The translations under genes and the position numbers were made by a program. The notes under the pieces were generated by a model. It saw only the letters and a program-made list of their open reading frames with translations. It ran no database searches and was not told where the DNA came from. Source: an uncultured bacterium (GTDB taxonomy: Bacteria > Bacillota > Clostridia > Lachnospirales > Lachnospiraceae). From it: DNA of 64,000 nt. Below, in pieces: positions 52,005 through 62,800 of this stretch. The stretch spans positions 1 to 64,000 of the forward strand of contig CANCXX010000022.1 of the NCBI GenBank assembly GCA_947381965.1, given 5' to 3'. Position 1 is the stretch's first letter. Each line of letters starts with the position of its first letter.

Positions 52005-52976
52005 TCACTTTCTGTTTTGAAGTCTTTTTTTAAGCATCCGAATGTCTGGACCTGTAAATTTACAAATAAAATATTGATTCGTAATGCGGGAAAAAACCCG
52101 GTCTGAATATCGGTTTCTTACATCCTCCAGAGATAGATTGGTAGAAATAATTGTGGACTTTTTGTTAAGGTGGCGCTGGTTTAAAAGGGAAAATAACATG
52201 GACGGTGCAACATTTTTCGTATATTCGGTTCCCAAATCATCAATGATAAGTAAATCGCAGGTTTCTAAATCCTCATGAAAACTAAGGACGTCATCCTTAT
52301 TCTTATAATCAAACATATTTCTTGACATGGTTTCAAAGAGTCCGGCGGCGCTGAAGTAAATAACGGAGTGGCCGGTTTCTATCAGCTCTCTGGCAATGCA
52401 GCCGGATAAAAAAGATTTGCCTGTACCCACTGTACCATAAAAAAATAAATTATGGTAGTCCGAATCAAAAGATTTTATAAATTTTCTGCCTTCATCCACA
52501 GCCTTTTCAAAGCGGGTAAGATCCTCTCCCTGATAGTATTCGTAAGAAAGCGTATAAAAGTTTTCCTTCTCAAGCAGTTCCCGGATGCCGGACTGCTCAT
52601 ACAGAAGGTCAATGACAGCCTGTTTAAAACAATGACACTTGGCGCCGTCAATATAGCCAGTGTCGTGGCAGCTGGGGCAATCGTACACTGGCGACAGGTA
52701 ATCGGCAGGGTAGCCCTGCCCGGTAAGGAGCTGTTCTTTCATGGAAGAAAGGCTGCGGATAGATGCTTTCAGGTCTTCCAGGGCATGTTCGTCTCCTTCC
52801 AGAAGCTTTTTTCCCTGGGAAACGGAAATGGCGGCGATGGATTCCGCTATTTCTCTGTATCCTTCCACTTGTCGGTAAATCTCTGCGGTACGTTCTTCCA
52901 GCAGATGCCTGTTTCTGGTCTGCCTGTTTTCGTATTCCCGCATAATGGTTTCATACTGCGAGTTGGTTAGTGCCAC
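52005..52976 (-). CDS. dnaC: DnaC/DnaI-type helicase loader ATPase
   Basis: A 323-residue AAA+ protein that loads the replicative helicase. A zinc-finger-like CPSCHDTGYIDGAKCHCF lies near residue 99, the Walker A loop is FYGTVGTGKSFLSG, Walker B LLIIDDLGTEYT, and an arginine finger is in the RITNQY region. The N-terminal 90 residues are helical, as in loaders that contact helicase. It follows dnaD by 63 bases on the same strand, forming a primosome pair. Confidence 0.9.
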   Translation of the reverse strand: MALTNSQYETIMREYENRQTRNRHLLEERTAEIYRQVEGYREIAESIAAISVSQGKKLLEGDEHALEDLKASIRSLSSMKEQLLTGQGYPADYLSPVYDCPSCHDTGYIDGAKCHCFKQAVIDLLYEQSGIRELLEKENFYTLSYEYYQGEDLTRFEKAVDEGRKFIKSFDSDYHNLFFYGTVGTGKSFLSGCIARELIETGHSVIYFSAAGLFETMSRNMFDYKNKDDVLSFHEDLETCDLLIIDDLGTEYTKNVAPSMLFSLLNQRHLNKKSTIISTNLSLEDVRNRYSDRVFSRITNQYFICKFTGPDIRMLKKRLQNRK

Positions 52977-53039
52977 GGCGGTTCTCCTTTGCTTTCTGAA
53001 TGAAAAGTTGTAGGGGAGCTTATCTTATGAAGAAGGTTT

Positions 53040-54113
53040 TTAGTTGCTTAGTATCTCCCGTTCCAATGCGTCAAAATCATAATCAGTGTGCATAAACTGA
53101 TTGAACTGACCGTTTGGAGCGGCTGACTTTACGGAAGGCTTCTGGCTGATGGAGCGGTTACGGGTGTAAGCCTCATCCAGTTCCTTAATATCAGCTTTAT
53201 GATGAACCTTCTTCTTATACCAGCTGGTTAAAATACTGTCTGCATATTCAAAACGGTGCTTGTCCGTAGCCATCACCGTCCGGTGACAGGCTTCCAGAAC
53301 AATATCAGGCGTAAAACCGTATTCCCTTGCCCATTTCAGCGCATAATCCGCTTCGGCGCTAGTTGGCGTGCCGGACTTCCCAAGGGCTTTCATAACGTCA
53401 TATACGGTTTTATCATATTTAGAGGCAAACTTTGCGGCCTGGGCAGGGGTGGTAATTCCCTCCTGGGCCCAGCTGATGGCCACTTTTTCTATGTAGCGGA
53501 AATCTTTTTTTCCTTTGTCCACACAATACTGAATCAGGTGATCGATTAAATCCTCGGAAAATCCAAGCCTGTCTGAAAAGAACAGAATGGTTTTGATTTC
53601 AGAAGGACTTAAGGGCTTTCCGATATACTGCTCCGCAACAAAAAGAAGCTGGGAGGTTTCTTCGTTATCTTTAAATTCCTTCAGCTGGTCAAGACTGTAA
53701 GAGGGCTTGGTAAATTCCTGCTTTTGAGGGGCAGCGTCTATCCGCTGGGTGGAGATCTGGGTTTTGGCAGGAAGCATTACTACAGGCGCTAAAGGGACAG
53801 TATCTTCACAGGAGCTTTTGTCAATATTTAAAAGAAGAATGCCGGTAAGGTTTTTGGAATCATCATATTCCAGGGAAAGAAGACGCATCTTTTCCCAATA
53901 TTTTAACGCCCGCAGCACATCCTTTTCCGTATGGTTGAACTGGTCTGCAATGTCGGAAATGCTGGTGGATAAGCCTGCGTTTAGCTGGCGGAGAAGGTAT
54001 AAATATACCTTCAGCTGGGCATCGTTGGCATCCTTCATATAATTATCTATGAATAAATTAGAGATTACGGTTACATCTGTAAGGTTTTCCTGATAAATTT
54101 TAATATGTCCCAT
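53040..54113 (-). CDS. dnaD: DnaD-domain replication initiation protein
   Basis: A 357-residue protein: an N-terminal winged-helix part (ISDIADQFNHTEKDVLRALKYWEKMRLL) and two DnaD/DnaB_2 domains (about 185-255 and 260-340, with a W-x-x-x-x-I/A-type element in YIEKVAISWAQEGITTPAQA and ILTSWYKKKVH). It helps DnaA-dependent helicase loading with DnaC/DnaI. ATG 54111-54113 (MGHIKIYQENL) is chosen; the longer open frame upstream has no family resemblance. DnaA boxes lie 180-340 bases before its start. Confidence 0.88.
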   Translation of the reverse strand: MGHIKIYQENLTDVTVISNLFIDNYMKDANDAQLKVYLYLLRQLNAGLSTSISDIADQFNHTEKDVLRALKYWEKMRLLSLEYDDSKNLTGILLLNIDKSSCEDTVPLAPVVMLPAKTQISTQRIDAAPQKQEFTKPSYSLDQLKEFKDNEETSQLLFVAEQYIGKPLSPSEIKTILFFSDRLGFSEDLIDHLIQYCVDKGKKDFRYIEKVAISWAQEGITTPAQAAKFASKYDKTVYDVMKALGKSGTPTSAEADYALKWAREYGFTPDIVLEACHRTVMATDKHRFEYADSILTSWYKKKVHHKADIKELDEAYTRNRSISQKPSVKSAAPNGQFNQFMHTDYDFDALEREILSN

Positions 54114-54292
54114 GAAGCGTTTACCTGCCTTTATGTATTTACACGCAGCGGCAAAACTTTGTTTTGGGCTGCATATGCCAGTTACTGCTGTGTGATATGA
54201 ATTAAAAGCAAAATGAATTATAGCATAAGCTTTTCCAAATGGAAATAGGCAAAATCCCGAAAAATTCAGCATTTCCAAGGCATTACGGAAAT

Positions 54293-54452
54293 TGTGGATA
54301 ATGTGGAAATTGTGGATATAAGAAGCCCCTTTTTAAAGTGCGGCGGGAATCTTCTTAGAAAATGCGCAAAGGAAGGACTTTTCTTCGGATAAAAAATATC
54401 CACATATTCCGGCCCTGCAAAAAGCGCCCCAATATGTGGATAATGTGGATAA
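54293..54452. promoter_or_regulatory. DnaA-box cluster upstream of dnaD
   Basis: Consensus 9-mers (TGTGGATAA, complement of TTATCCACA) at 54293-54301, 54435-54443 and 54444-54452 (the last two in tandem), with one-mismatch copies at 54311-54319 (TGTGGATAT) and 54396-54404 (ATATCCACA). Five sites in 160 bases with A+T-rich sequence between them. It sits between murC and dnaD and could make dnaD-dnaC expression DnaA-responsive, or titrate DnaA. It is not a full oriC: dnaA/dnaN are absent. Confidence 0.7.
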
Positions 54453-55832
54453 TTATTGTTTTAACAGATTATCTCCAATGTTTCCAATGTCTCCGGCGCC
54501 CATAGTTATCAACAAGTCTCCGGCTGTACAATTTTCCAGAAGAAATTTTTCTATCTCTTCAAAGGAGGGAAAATAACTGCATTTTTTCCCAAGGGCTTCC
54601 ACTTCTTTTTGAAGGTCTTTGGCGCTGATACCAAGGGTATCCGTTTCCCTTGCAGGATAAATATCAGCCAGCACTACATGGTCCGCATGGGAAAGGGCTT
54701 TGGCAAACTCCTTCATAAATGTCTTAGTCCGGGAAAATGTATGGGGTTGGAACAGACACCACAGAGATTTATGGGGATAATTTGCGGCTGCACGTAAAGT
54801 TGCAGTAATTTCTGTGGGATGATGTGCATAATCATCTATTATAACCGTTCCGTTTACAGTTCCCTTGTACTCAAAGCGGCGGTCGGTTCCGCAAAAACCG
54901 GATAAGGCTTCTGAAACCCTGGAAAAGTCAACAGAAAGCAGGTCAGAAAGGGCAATGGCGGAAAGAGCATTATAAACATTGTGTTCGCCGGGAACCCCTA
55001 AGGAAATGGGTTGGGCAGAGCCGTCCTTTCTTATTAAAAGAAAGCTGGCGCATCCTTTGTCATCATAGCGGATCTGCTCCGGGTGGTAGTCGTATTCCCC
55101 GGTGCTTCCATAAGTGATGACATGGCAGGCAAGACCTTCGGTAATTGTGTCTATTTCCGGAATTTCGCCGTTAATGATGAGAGCGCCGTCAGAGGGCAGA
55201 AGAAGGGCAAACTGATGGAAGGAATTACGGATATCACTGATATCCTTAAAAAAGTCCAGATGGTCCTCCTCTACATTAAGAATAATGCCTATTTTGGGGA
55301 AAAAGCTTAAAAAGCTGTTGGTATACTCACAGGCTTCCGTTACAAATAAGCCAGAATGTCCAATACGGAAATTCCCGTTGATGGATTTTAAGATTCCGCC
55401 AACAGAAAGCGTCGGGTCGGCCTCTGCCTTTAACAGGATCTCGGATACCATGGAAGTGGTGGTGGTTTTGCCATGGGTGCCTGCAATGGCAACAGGCGTT
55501 TCGTAATTTTTCATCATCTGGCCAAGAAGCTGCGCGCGGGTAAGGGAGGGAAGGCCTTTTTGACGCATGGCGGCAAATTCAGGGTTGTCGGGATGGATGG
55601 CGCTGGTGTAAACGACCAGGTCAATCCCTTCTATTAAATTTTCAGCCCGCTGACCATAAAAAATAATGGCTCCTTTTTTAACAAGAGCCTGGGTAAGGGG
55701 AGATTCCCTGGCATCGGAACCGGAAACGGTAAACCCTTCATTAAGGAGAATTTCGGCAAGGCCGCTCATACTGATTCCGCCAATTCCAATAAAATGTATG
55801 TGAATAGGGTGATTGAAGTCTAACTGATACAT
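54453..55832 (-). CDS. murC: UDP-N-acetylmuramate--L-alanine ligase
   Basis: A 459-residue Mur ligase adding L-Ala to UDP-MurNAc, the first amino acid of the stem peptide. The UDP-binding start HFIGIGGISMSGLAEIL, ATP loop AGTHGKTTTTSM, TEACEYTNSFLSF and the C-terminal FQPHTFSRTKTF and DIYPARETD identify MurC. Its stop codon touches the DnaA-box cluster. ATG 55830-55832 with a preceding GGAGGAC site (complement of GTCCTCC). Confidence 0.95.
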   Translation of the reverse strand: MYQLDFNHPIHIHFIGIGGISMSGLAEILLNEGFTVSGSDARESPLTQALVKKGAIIFYGQRAENLIEGIDLVVYTSAIHPDNPEFAAMRQKGLPSLTRAQLLGQMMKNYETPVAIAGTHGKTTTTSMVSEILLKAEADPTLSVGGILKSINGNFRIGHSGLFVTEACEYTNSFLSFFPKIGIILNVEEDHLDFFKDISDIRNSFHQFALLLPSDGALIINGEIPEIDTITEGLACHVITYGSTGEYDYHPEQIRYDDKGCASFLLIRKDGSAQPISLGVPGEHNVYNALSAIALSDLLSVDFSRVSEALSGFCGTDRRFEYKGTVNGTVIIDDYAHHPTEITATLRAAANYPHKSLWCLFQPHTFSRTKTFMKEFAKALSHADHVVLADIYPARETDTLGISAKDLQKEVEALGKKCSYFPSFEEIEKFLLENCTAGDLLITMGAGDIGNIGDNLLKQ

Positions 55833-56008
55833 AAAAAGTCCTCCGTCCGTAATAGTCTTGACCTAATTATATATAATTACACAATAAAAACCAATGTTTT
55901 TTTTATGAGCAGGCGGCACTGGCGTTTCATTTTTCTATGGAATTAAAAAAATATTGTTGAATATAGACATAAAAACCATATTTTATCCGAATTATTTTGT
56001 AAATAATA

Positions 56009-56037
56009 TTCACTTTAAAATAAATCTATGATATACT
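56009..56037 (+). promoter_or_regulatory. Promoter of the glgCD operon
   Basis: TTCACT (56009-56014), 17 bases, TATACT (56032-56037), 70 bases before glgC. Confidence 0.5.
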
Positions 56038-56107
56038 ATTCATACATTTTATAAATGGTACCTAAAAAGAGGTGCGGCAACTAAAATTACTTGTAAGAGG
56101 TGATGAC

Positions 56108-57382
56108 ATGATTAAAAAAGAAATGATTGCCATGTTATTAGCGGGCGGTCAGGGGAGCCGGTTGGGAGTGCTGACATCAAAAGTGGCCAAGCCAGCGGTA
56201 TCTTTTGGAGGAAAATACCGCATTATCGACTTTCCCTTAAGCAATTGCATTAATTCAGGGGTAGACACTGTTGGCGTTTTGACACAGTACCAGCCGCTGC
56301 GGCTGAATACACATATTGGAATAGGTATTCCGTGGGATTTAGACAGGAACATAGGAGGCGTGACGGTTCTTCCGCCTTATGAAAAGAGTTCAAACAGTGA
56401 GTGGTACACAGGCACTGCGAATGCAATTTATCAGAACCTGGATTATATGGAGAGCTTTAATCCGGAATATGTCCTGATACTTTCCGGAGATCACATATAT
56501 AAAATGGATTACGAGGTTATGCTGGATTTCCATAAAGAAAAAGGGGCTGACGTGACGATTGCGGTTATGCCTGTTCCCATGGAAGAAGCCAAACGTTTTG
56601 GCATTATGATTACGGACGGGGAAAGAAGAATTACGGACTTTGAGGAAAAGCCGGAAAATCCCAGAAGTAATTTAGCATCTATGGGAATTTATATTTTTAA
56701 CTGGAAAACGCTGAAAGAAGCGCTTCTTGCCAACTCTGAGCAGCCAAGACTGGATTTTGGAAAGCATATCATTCCCTACTGTCATGAGGCAGGAAATCCT
56801 CTTTATGCCTACGAGTTTAACGGGTATTGGAAGGATGTGGGCACACTGCATTCTTATTGGGAAGCTAACATGGAGCTGATAGATATTGTACCGGAGTTTA
56901 ACTTGTATGAGGAATACTGGAAGATATACACCAGAAGTGAAATTCTGCCGCCTCAGTTCCTTTCAGATGAAGCAGTGGTGGAACGGAGCATTATTGGAGA
57001 GGGAGCGGATATTTACGGTAAGGTATATAATTCCGTAATCGGCTGCGGTGTGACGATTGGAAAAGATACAGTTGTCCGTGACTCCATCATTATGAACAAC
57101 ACAGTAATTGGCGATGGATGCGAACTGAATAAAGCGATTGTGGCAGAGAATGTTACGATCAAAGATCATGTAAAACTGGGCGTTGGGGAAGAAGTGCCCA
57201 ACGAGACAGACCCGCAGATTTACAGTAATGGAATTGTCACCATAGGTGAAAAGAGCGTTATACCGGAGGGTATTTCGGTGGGGAAAAATACCTGCATTTT
57301 TGGAGTAACCACCAAAGAAGATTATACAGATAACTGGCATGCAGGCGGAAAAACTTTGATTAAGGCGGGTGATGAACATTGA
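56108..57382 (+). CDS. glgC: Glucose-1-phosphate adenylyltransferase
   Basis: A 424-residue ADP-glucose synthase for glycogen. The pyrophosphorylase loop [45 protein letters not shown] and [10 protein letters not shown] are intact, followed by a left-handed beta-helix (about 290-410). ATG 56108 with AGAGGTGATG upstream. It overlaps glgD by 4 bp. In Firmicutes GlgC is the catalytic and GlgD the modulating subunit. Confidence 0.95.
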   Translation: MIKKEMIAMLLAGGQGSRLGVLTSKVAKPAVSFGGKYRIIDFPLSNCINSGVDTVGVLTQYQPLRLNTHIGIGIPWDLDRNIGGVTVLPPYEKSSNSEWYTGTANAIYQNLDYMESFNPEYVLILSGDHIYKMDYEVMLDFHKEKGADVTIAVMPVPMEEAKRFGIMITDGERRITDFEEKPENPRSNLASMGIYIFNWKTLKEALLANSEQPRLDFGKHIIPYCHEAGNPLYAYEFNGYWKDVGTLHSYWEANMELIDIVPEFNLYEEYWKIYTRSEILPPQFLSDEAVVERSIIGEGADIYGKVYNSVIGCGVTIGKDTVVRDSIIMNNTVIGDGCELNKAIVAENVTIKDHVKLGVGEEVPNETDPQIYSNGIVTIGEKSVIPEGISVGKNTCIFGVTTKEDYTDNWHAGGKTLIKAGDEH

Positions 57383-58497
57383 GAGCGATTGGTATAATAT
57401 TAGCAGGTGGAAACAGTTACAGGATGAAAGAACTCTCACGCAAGAGAGCCGTATGCGCGATGCCTATTGCAGGCAGTTACCGCAGCATTGACTTTGCGCT
57501 CAGCAACATGACAAATTCCCATATCCAGAAGGTGGCAGTGTTTACACAGTATAATGCAAGGAGCTTAAATGAACACTTAAATTCCTCTAAATGGTGGGAT
57601 TTTGGCCGGAAGCAGGGAGGATTGTACGTGTTTACTCCGGCGGTGACTGCCGAGAGTAATTTCTGGTACAGGGGAACCGCAGACGCCATTGCCCAAAATC
57701 TTTCGTTCCTTAAGAACAGCCACGAACCTTATGTGGTAATTGCATCCGGTGATGGTATTTACAAACTGGATTTTAATAAAGTTCTGGAATACCATATTGA
57801 AAAGAAGGCGGATATCACTGTTGTATGCAAAGACATGGGCGAGGATATAAATGTGGAACGGTTCGGCACCATTAAGATGAACGAGGAAAGCCGGATTGAA
57901 GAATTTGAGGAAAAGCCTGTAGTGGCGAAGTCTAATACGATATCCTGCGGTATCTATGTTGTCAGAAGACGGATGCTGATAGAAATGATAGAAAAGTGCG
58001 CGGAAGAAGACAGATATGATTTTGTCAAAGACATTCTTATCCGTTACAAAAATATGAAAAGAATCTATGGCTATAAGATTAAGGAATACTGGAGAAATAT
58101 AGCCACAGTGGAAGATTATTTCAGTACTAACATGGACTTTTTGAAAGCGGAAACAAGGGATTATTTCTTCCGTCAGTACCCGGATATCTATTCAAAGGTG
58201 GATGACTTGCCGCCTGCCAAGTATAATCCGGGTTCCCAGGTTAGAAACAGCCTGATTTCCAGCGGATGTATTATTAATGGTACAGTGGAGAACTCTGTCA
58301 TTTTTAAGAAGGCGTATGTGGGAAATAATTGTTATATCAAAAACTCCATCATTTTGAATGATGTATATATTGACGATAACACACACATTGAAAACTGCAT
58401 TGTGGAAAGTCGTGATACGATAAGGGCAAATTCTTATTATGCAGGAACAGATGGAATTAAAATAGTAGTAGAAAGAAATGACAGGTATGTCATCTGA
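57379..58497 (+). CDS. glgD: Glucose-1-phosphate adenylyltransferase, GlgD subunit
   Basis: A 372-residue paralogue of GlgC that starts TTG 57379 inside the glgC stop codon region. The loop reads [14 protein letters not shown] and lacks the normal G-x-G-T/S-R, and the body is shorter, as expected for GlgD, which forms a hetero-oligomer with GlgC and raises its activity. C-terminal hexapeptide repeats ([19 protein letters not shown] and so on) remain. Confidence 0.93.
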   Translation: MRAIGIILAGGNSYRMKELSRKRAVCAMPIAGSYRSIDFALSNMTNSHIQKVAVFTQYNARSLNEHLNSSKWWDFGRKQGGLYVFTPAVTAESNFWYRGTADAIAQNLSFLKNSHEPYVVIASGDGIYKLDFNKVLEYHIEKKADITVVCKDMGEDINVERFGTIKMNEESRIEEFEEKPVVAKSNTISCGIYVVRRRMLIEMIEKCAEEDRYDFVKDILIRYKNMKRIYGYKIKEYWRNIATVEDYFSTNMDFLKAETRDYFFRQYPDIYSKVDDLPPAKYNPGSQVRNSLISSGCIINGTVENSVIFKKAYVGNNCYIKNSIILNDVYIDDNTHIENCIVESRDTIRANSYYAGTDGIKIVVERNDRYVI

Positions 58498-58505
58498 TGA
58501 GATGG

Positions 58506-58555
58506 CACGAAATGACGCTGTATCACGGCTTGTCTGAGCCGGAGGGTATTTCGTG
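58506..58555 (+). promoter_or_regulatory. Structured leader before spoVG
   Basis: CACGAAAT (58506-58513) pairs with ATTTCGTG (58548-58555) around an inner hairpin CGGCT-tgtctg-AGCCG (58526-58541). It sits 45 bases before the spoVG start and has no T run, so it looks like a leader RNA structure and not a terminator. Confidence 0.4.
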
Positions 58556-58600
58556 AAGAGTCTCAACGTAAGTGAGAGGTCGTACTAAGGGGGAAGAGAA

Positions 58601-58876
58601 ATGCAAATTACAGATGTACGGGTAAGGAAGATTACCAAGGAGGGCAAGATGCGCGCCATCGTTTCCATTACCATTGATGAAGAGTTTGTGATCCATGATA
58701 TCAAGGTAATTGAGGGCGACAAAGGATTGTTTATCGCAATGCCCAGCAAAAAGGCCACGGATGGTGAATACAGAGACATCGCCCATCCCATAAACTCATC
58801 TACGAGGGAACGAATACAAACGATTATCCTTGAAAGGTACCAGCAGACAGCACTGGAACCGGTAGAGGAAGAATAA
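58601..58876 (+). CDS. spoVG: Regulatory RNA/DNA-binding protein SpoVG
   Basis: A 91-residue protein matching Spo[13 protein letters not shown], then [35 protein letters not shown] and the terminal [17 protein letters not shown] helix. SpoVG is a broad regulator tied to cell division, virulence and sporulation and binds nucleic acids. GGGGGAAG precedes ATG. Its own terminator follows at 58886. Confidence 0.95.
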   Translation: MQITDVRVRKITKEGKMRAIVSITIDEEFVIHDIKVIEGDKGLFIAMPSKKATDGEYRDIAHPINSSTRERIQTIILERYQQTALEPVEEE

Positions 58877-58885
58877 AACAGAAAA

Positions 58886-58936
58886 AGGCTGCGGCACAGG
58901 CAATTGGAAAATTGTGAGTGCAGCAGCCTCTTTTTT
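58886..58936 (+). terminator. Terminator after spoVG
   Basis: AGGCTGC (58886-58892) with GCAGCCT (58923-58929), inner GCAC/GTGC and CAATT/AATTG pairs, and T6. Confidence 0.85.
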
Positions 58937-59008
58937 GTGGTAAAATATTATGAAAATTTCAGCCTATTATTTCCCCAGGCAAATAATCGAACTTAGAAAG
59001 GAAGAAAA

Positions 59009-59587
59009 ATGTTTATAATTGCAGGACTTGGAAACCCAAAAAAGGAATATGATAATACCAGACATAATATTGGATTTACTATGATTGATATATTGTCAGA
59101 TAAATATGATATTTCGGTGATGAATATCAAACACAGGGCCATGACCGGAAAAGGAATAATAAATGGTCAGAAGGTCATTTTGGCAAAACCGCTGACCTTT
59201 ATGAATGCCAGTGGAGAGAGCATAGGGCTGTTAACTGATTATTATAAAATAGATTTTGAGACAGAGCTGATAGTGGTTTCGGATGATATTACACTGCCGC
59301 CGGGACAGATAAGGATAAGAAAAAAAGGAAGCGCGGGAGGGCATAATGGATTAAAAAACATTATTGGTCATCTTGGCAGCGAGAACTTTCACAGAATACG
59401 CATAGGCGTAGGGGAAAAGCCTAAAGGATATGACTTGGCGGACTATGTGCTGGGACATTTTTCAGAAGGGGAAAAGACCCTGATGGAAGAGGGCACTATT
59501 AAGGCCATCAGAGCGGTGGAAATGATGGTGGCAGGAGAAACTGACCGGGCTATGAATGAATTTAACAGAAAGGTTTTGACAGAATAA
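59009..59587 (+). CDS. pth: Peptidyl-tRNA hydrolase
   Basis: A 192-residue Pth that frees tRNA from prematurely released peptidyl-tRNA. The core is present: GLGNPKKEYDNTRHNIGF (catalytic His and Asn), KPLTFMNASGES, DDITLPPGQIRIRKKGSAGGHNGLKNI. Its stop codon (59585-59587) overlaps the target duplication of the MITE that follows, so the insertion touched the end of the gene without altering the product. Confidence 0.95.
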   Translation: MFIIAGLGNPKKEYDNTRHNIGFTMIDILSDKYDISVMNIKHRAMTGKGIINGQKVILAKPLTFMNASGESIGLLTDYYKIDFETELIVVSDDITLPPGQIRIRKKGSAGGHNGLKNIIGHLGSENFHRIRIGVGEKPKGYDLADYVLGHFSEGEKTLMEEGTIKAIRAVEMMVAGETDRAMNEFNRKVLTE

Positions 59588-59594
59588 TAAAACA

Positions 59595-59811
59595 ATAGGT
59601 AATTGCGAAACTTGAAGTTATGGAAATATTCTGACAATATATTCCACTCAAATCCTGTTGCACCGGGCATTCCATCAAGCCCAGCAGGACAGAAGACAGT
59701 CGGGGAGCATCCCTCCTGCCTTCTATGGTCTTGATTCCATGGTGCATAAGGCTTTTCGCAGAATATATTGTCAGAATATTCAGCAAGTTTACGAGTTTCG
59801 CAATTACCTAT
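59595..59811. mobile_element. 217-bp MITE, copy 2, with 9-bp target duplication
   Basis: The same length as copy 1 (6635-6851) and about 95% identical by eye, with ends ATAGGTAATTGCGAAACT inverted. AATAAAACA is duplicated exactly at 59586-59594 and 59812-59820. Being placed between pth and mfd, it separates two housekeeping genes without breaking either; mfd's ribosome site lies just after the right duplication. Confidence 0.92.
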
Positions 59812-59840
59812 AATAAAACAAAACTGTGAGGGTGGACAAC

Positions 59841-62800
59841 ATGAGGGTATTGACGGCGCCTTTGGAAGAACTGGGAGAATTTGAAGAGATTAAGAGAATG
59901 TTGAAAGAGGATGGAAGCTGTATTGCGCTTACCGGCTGTATGGAATCCCAAAAGCTTCATATGATAAATGGACTTGGCGGCGGGTTTAAGAATCGGCTTA
60001 TCGTTACTTTCAGCGATTTAAGGGTAAAAGAGCTACTGGAAGACTACCGTTTTTATGATAAAAATGCAGCTGTATATCCTGCCAGGGATTTGATTTTCTA
60101 TCAGGCGGACATTCATGGAAACCAGTTGGTAACAGAGAGAATAAAATGCTTAAGGCGTATGCTGGAAGGAAAGCCGGTCACAGTAATTACTACCTTCAGC
60201 AGCCTGATGGCACCTCAAATCCCTTTTTTTATATGGAAAGAATATCTTTTAAAAATTGACGGTAAGGGGCAGATTGACCCCAAAAAGCTGTCAAAGCAGC
60301 TTGTGGAGATGGGATACGAGAAAAATTATCAGGTAGAAGCGCCCGGACAGTTCAGCATCAGAGGCGGAATTATAGATATTTTCGATTTGACAGAAGAAAA
60401 TCCCTACCGCATTGAACTTTGGGGGGATGAGGTGGATTCTATCAGAAGCTTTGACGTTTTAAGTCAGCGTTCCATTGAAAGGCTTTCCGGTATTACGGTT
60501 TATCCTGCCGTTGAGATGCTTCTCTCCGGACGAGAGCTTGAAGCGGGGATGGGAAGAATTGAAAAGGAAGGTAAAAGCTTTTCAAAGAAATTCAGGGAAG
60601 ATATGCACACAGAGGAAGCCCATCGGATAGAAACCCAGATAAAGGAACTGAAGGAGCAGGTGTTTGAGTTTCGGAATCTGGTGAATTTAGACGCCTATAT
60701 TCACTATTTTTATGAGGATACGGTGTCATTTCTGGAGCTGTTTGATTTAAAGCAGACTTGTATTTTTGTGGACGAACCAGCGCGGGTTATGGAACATGCG
60801 AAAGCGGTGGAGCTGGAGTTCAGGGAAAGCATGCTGCACCGTCTGGAAAAGGGATATCTCCTTCCGGGACAGATGAAGCTTTTGTATTCTGTGGAGGAAG
60901 TGGCGGCGAAAATGGGGAAGGGACGCATTGCCACATTAGCGGCGCTGGAACTGAAAAATTCTCTTTTTAAGGCTGATAAAAAGGTGGATGTTCCGGTTAA
61001 AAGTATTTCTTCCTATAATAATAGTTTTGAAGCTTTGGTACAGGATTTAAAACGTTACAAAAAAAATGGCTATCGGGTTTTGCTTTTATCGGGTTCCAGA
61101 ACCAGAGCTACCAGACTGGCAGAGGATTTAAGGGAACAGGATCTTTTGGCCTTTTATACGGAGGACCCGGATCGGGAACTGCAGCCTGGGGAGATAATGA
61201 CTTTTTATGGCAGAGTCTTAAAGGGATTTGAATATCCGCTGCTTAAGTTTGCCGTTATTTCAGAAAGTGATATTTTTGGTTCGGACAAAAAGAAGAGAAA
61301 AAAGAAAAAAACTTATGAAGGACAAAAAATCAATGACTTTAATGAACTGAAAATTGGAGATTATGTGGTACATGAAAATCATGGCCTTGGAGTTTATAAG
61401 GGGATTGAAAAGGTTGAGGTTGAAAAGGTCGTAAAGGATTACATTAAAATTGAATACCGGGATGGGGGGAATCTCTATGTACTCGCCACCGGGCTTGATG
61501 TAATCCAAAAATATGCTTCTGCCGATGCAAAACGGCCCAAATTAAACAAGCTGGGGACCCAGGAGTGGAACCGGACCAAAAGCAAGGTGCGGGAAGCAGC
61601 CGGGGAGGTCGCAAAAGATTTAGTGGAGCTTTATGCAGTACGCCAGCAGAAAAACGGATTCCAGTATGGAAAGGATACTGTCTGGCAGAGGGAATTTGAG
61701 GAAATGTTTCCTTTTGAAGAGACGGAAGACCAGCTTAGCGCCATTGCTGCCACCAAGGAGGACATGGAGAGTACCAGAATCATGGACCGTCTGATTTGCG
61801 GGGATGTAGGCTATGGAAAGACAGAAATAGCCATCCGTGCGGCATTTAAGGCAGTACAGGAAGGAAAACAGGTGGTATATCTGGTGCCAACCACTATATT
61901 GGCCCAGCAGCACTATAATACTTTCGTCCAGCGAATGAAGGAATATCCGGTGCGGATAGATCTGCTTTCCCGGTTCAGAACCAGTAAAGAGCAGAAAAAG
62001 ACGGTGGAAGACCTGAAAAAAGGTCTTGTGGATATTGTGATTGGCACCCACCGGGTATTATCCGCTGATGTTGTTTATAAGGATTTGGGGCTATTGGTTA
62101 TTGACGAGGAACAACGGTTTGGCGTCACCCACAAGGAAAAGATTAAGAAGATGAAAGAAAATGTGGATGTTCTTACGCTGACAGCAACACCTATACCCCG
62201 GACACTGCATATGAGCCTTATTGGTATTCGTGATATGAGTGTTTTGGAGGAGGCTCCTGGGGACCGAATGCCAATCCAGACTTATGTTTTGGAATATAAT
62301 GAAGAAATGATAAGAGAAGCCATTGTCAGGGAGCTTTCCAGGGATGGACAGGTTTACTATGTGTATAACAGAGTAAATAACATTGCGGATATTGCGGCCA
62401 CTATCCAGGGACTGGTGCCGGAGGCTGTTGTGTCCTTTGCCCATGGACAGATGCAGGAGCGGGAGCTGGAACGGATTATGTACGATTTCATTAACGGTGA
62501 AATTGATGTTCTTGTGTCCACTACCATTATTGAAACGGGACTTGATATCTCTAATGTAAATACCATGATTATTCATGATGCCGATAATATGGGACTTTCC
62601 CAGCTCTATCAGCTAAGAGGAAGAGTAGGAAGAAGTAACCGTACAGCTTATGCGTTTTTAATGTATAAGCGGGATAAGATGCTAAAAGAAGTGGCGGAAA
62701 AACGTTTAGCAGCTATCAGGGAATTTACAGACTTAGGAAGCGGATTTAAAATTGCCATGCGGGATTTGGAAATCCGGGGAGCAGGAAATCTTCTGGGGGC

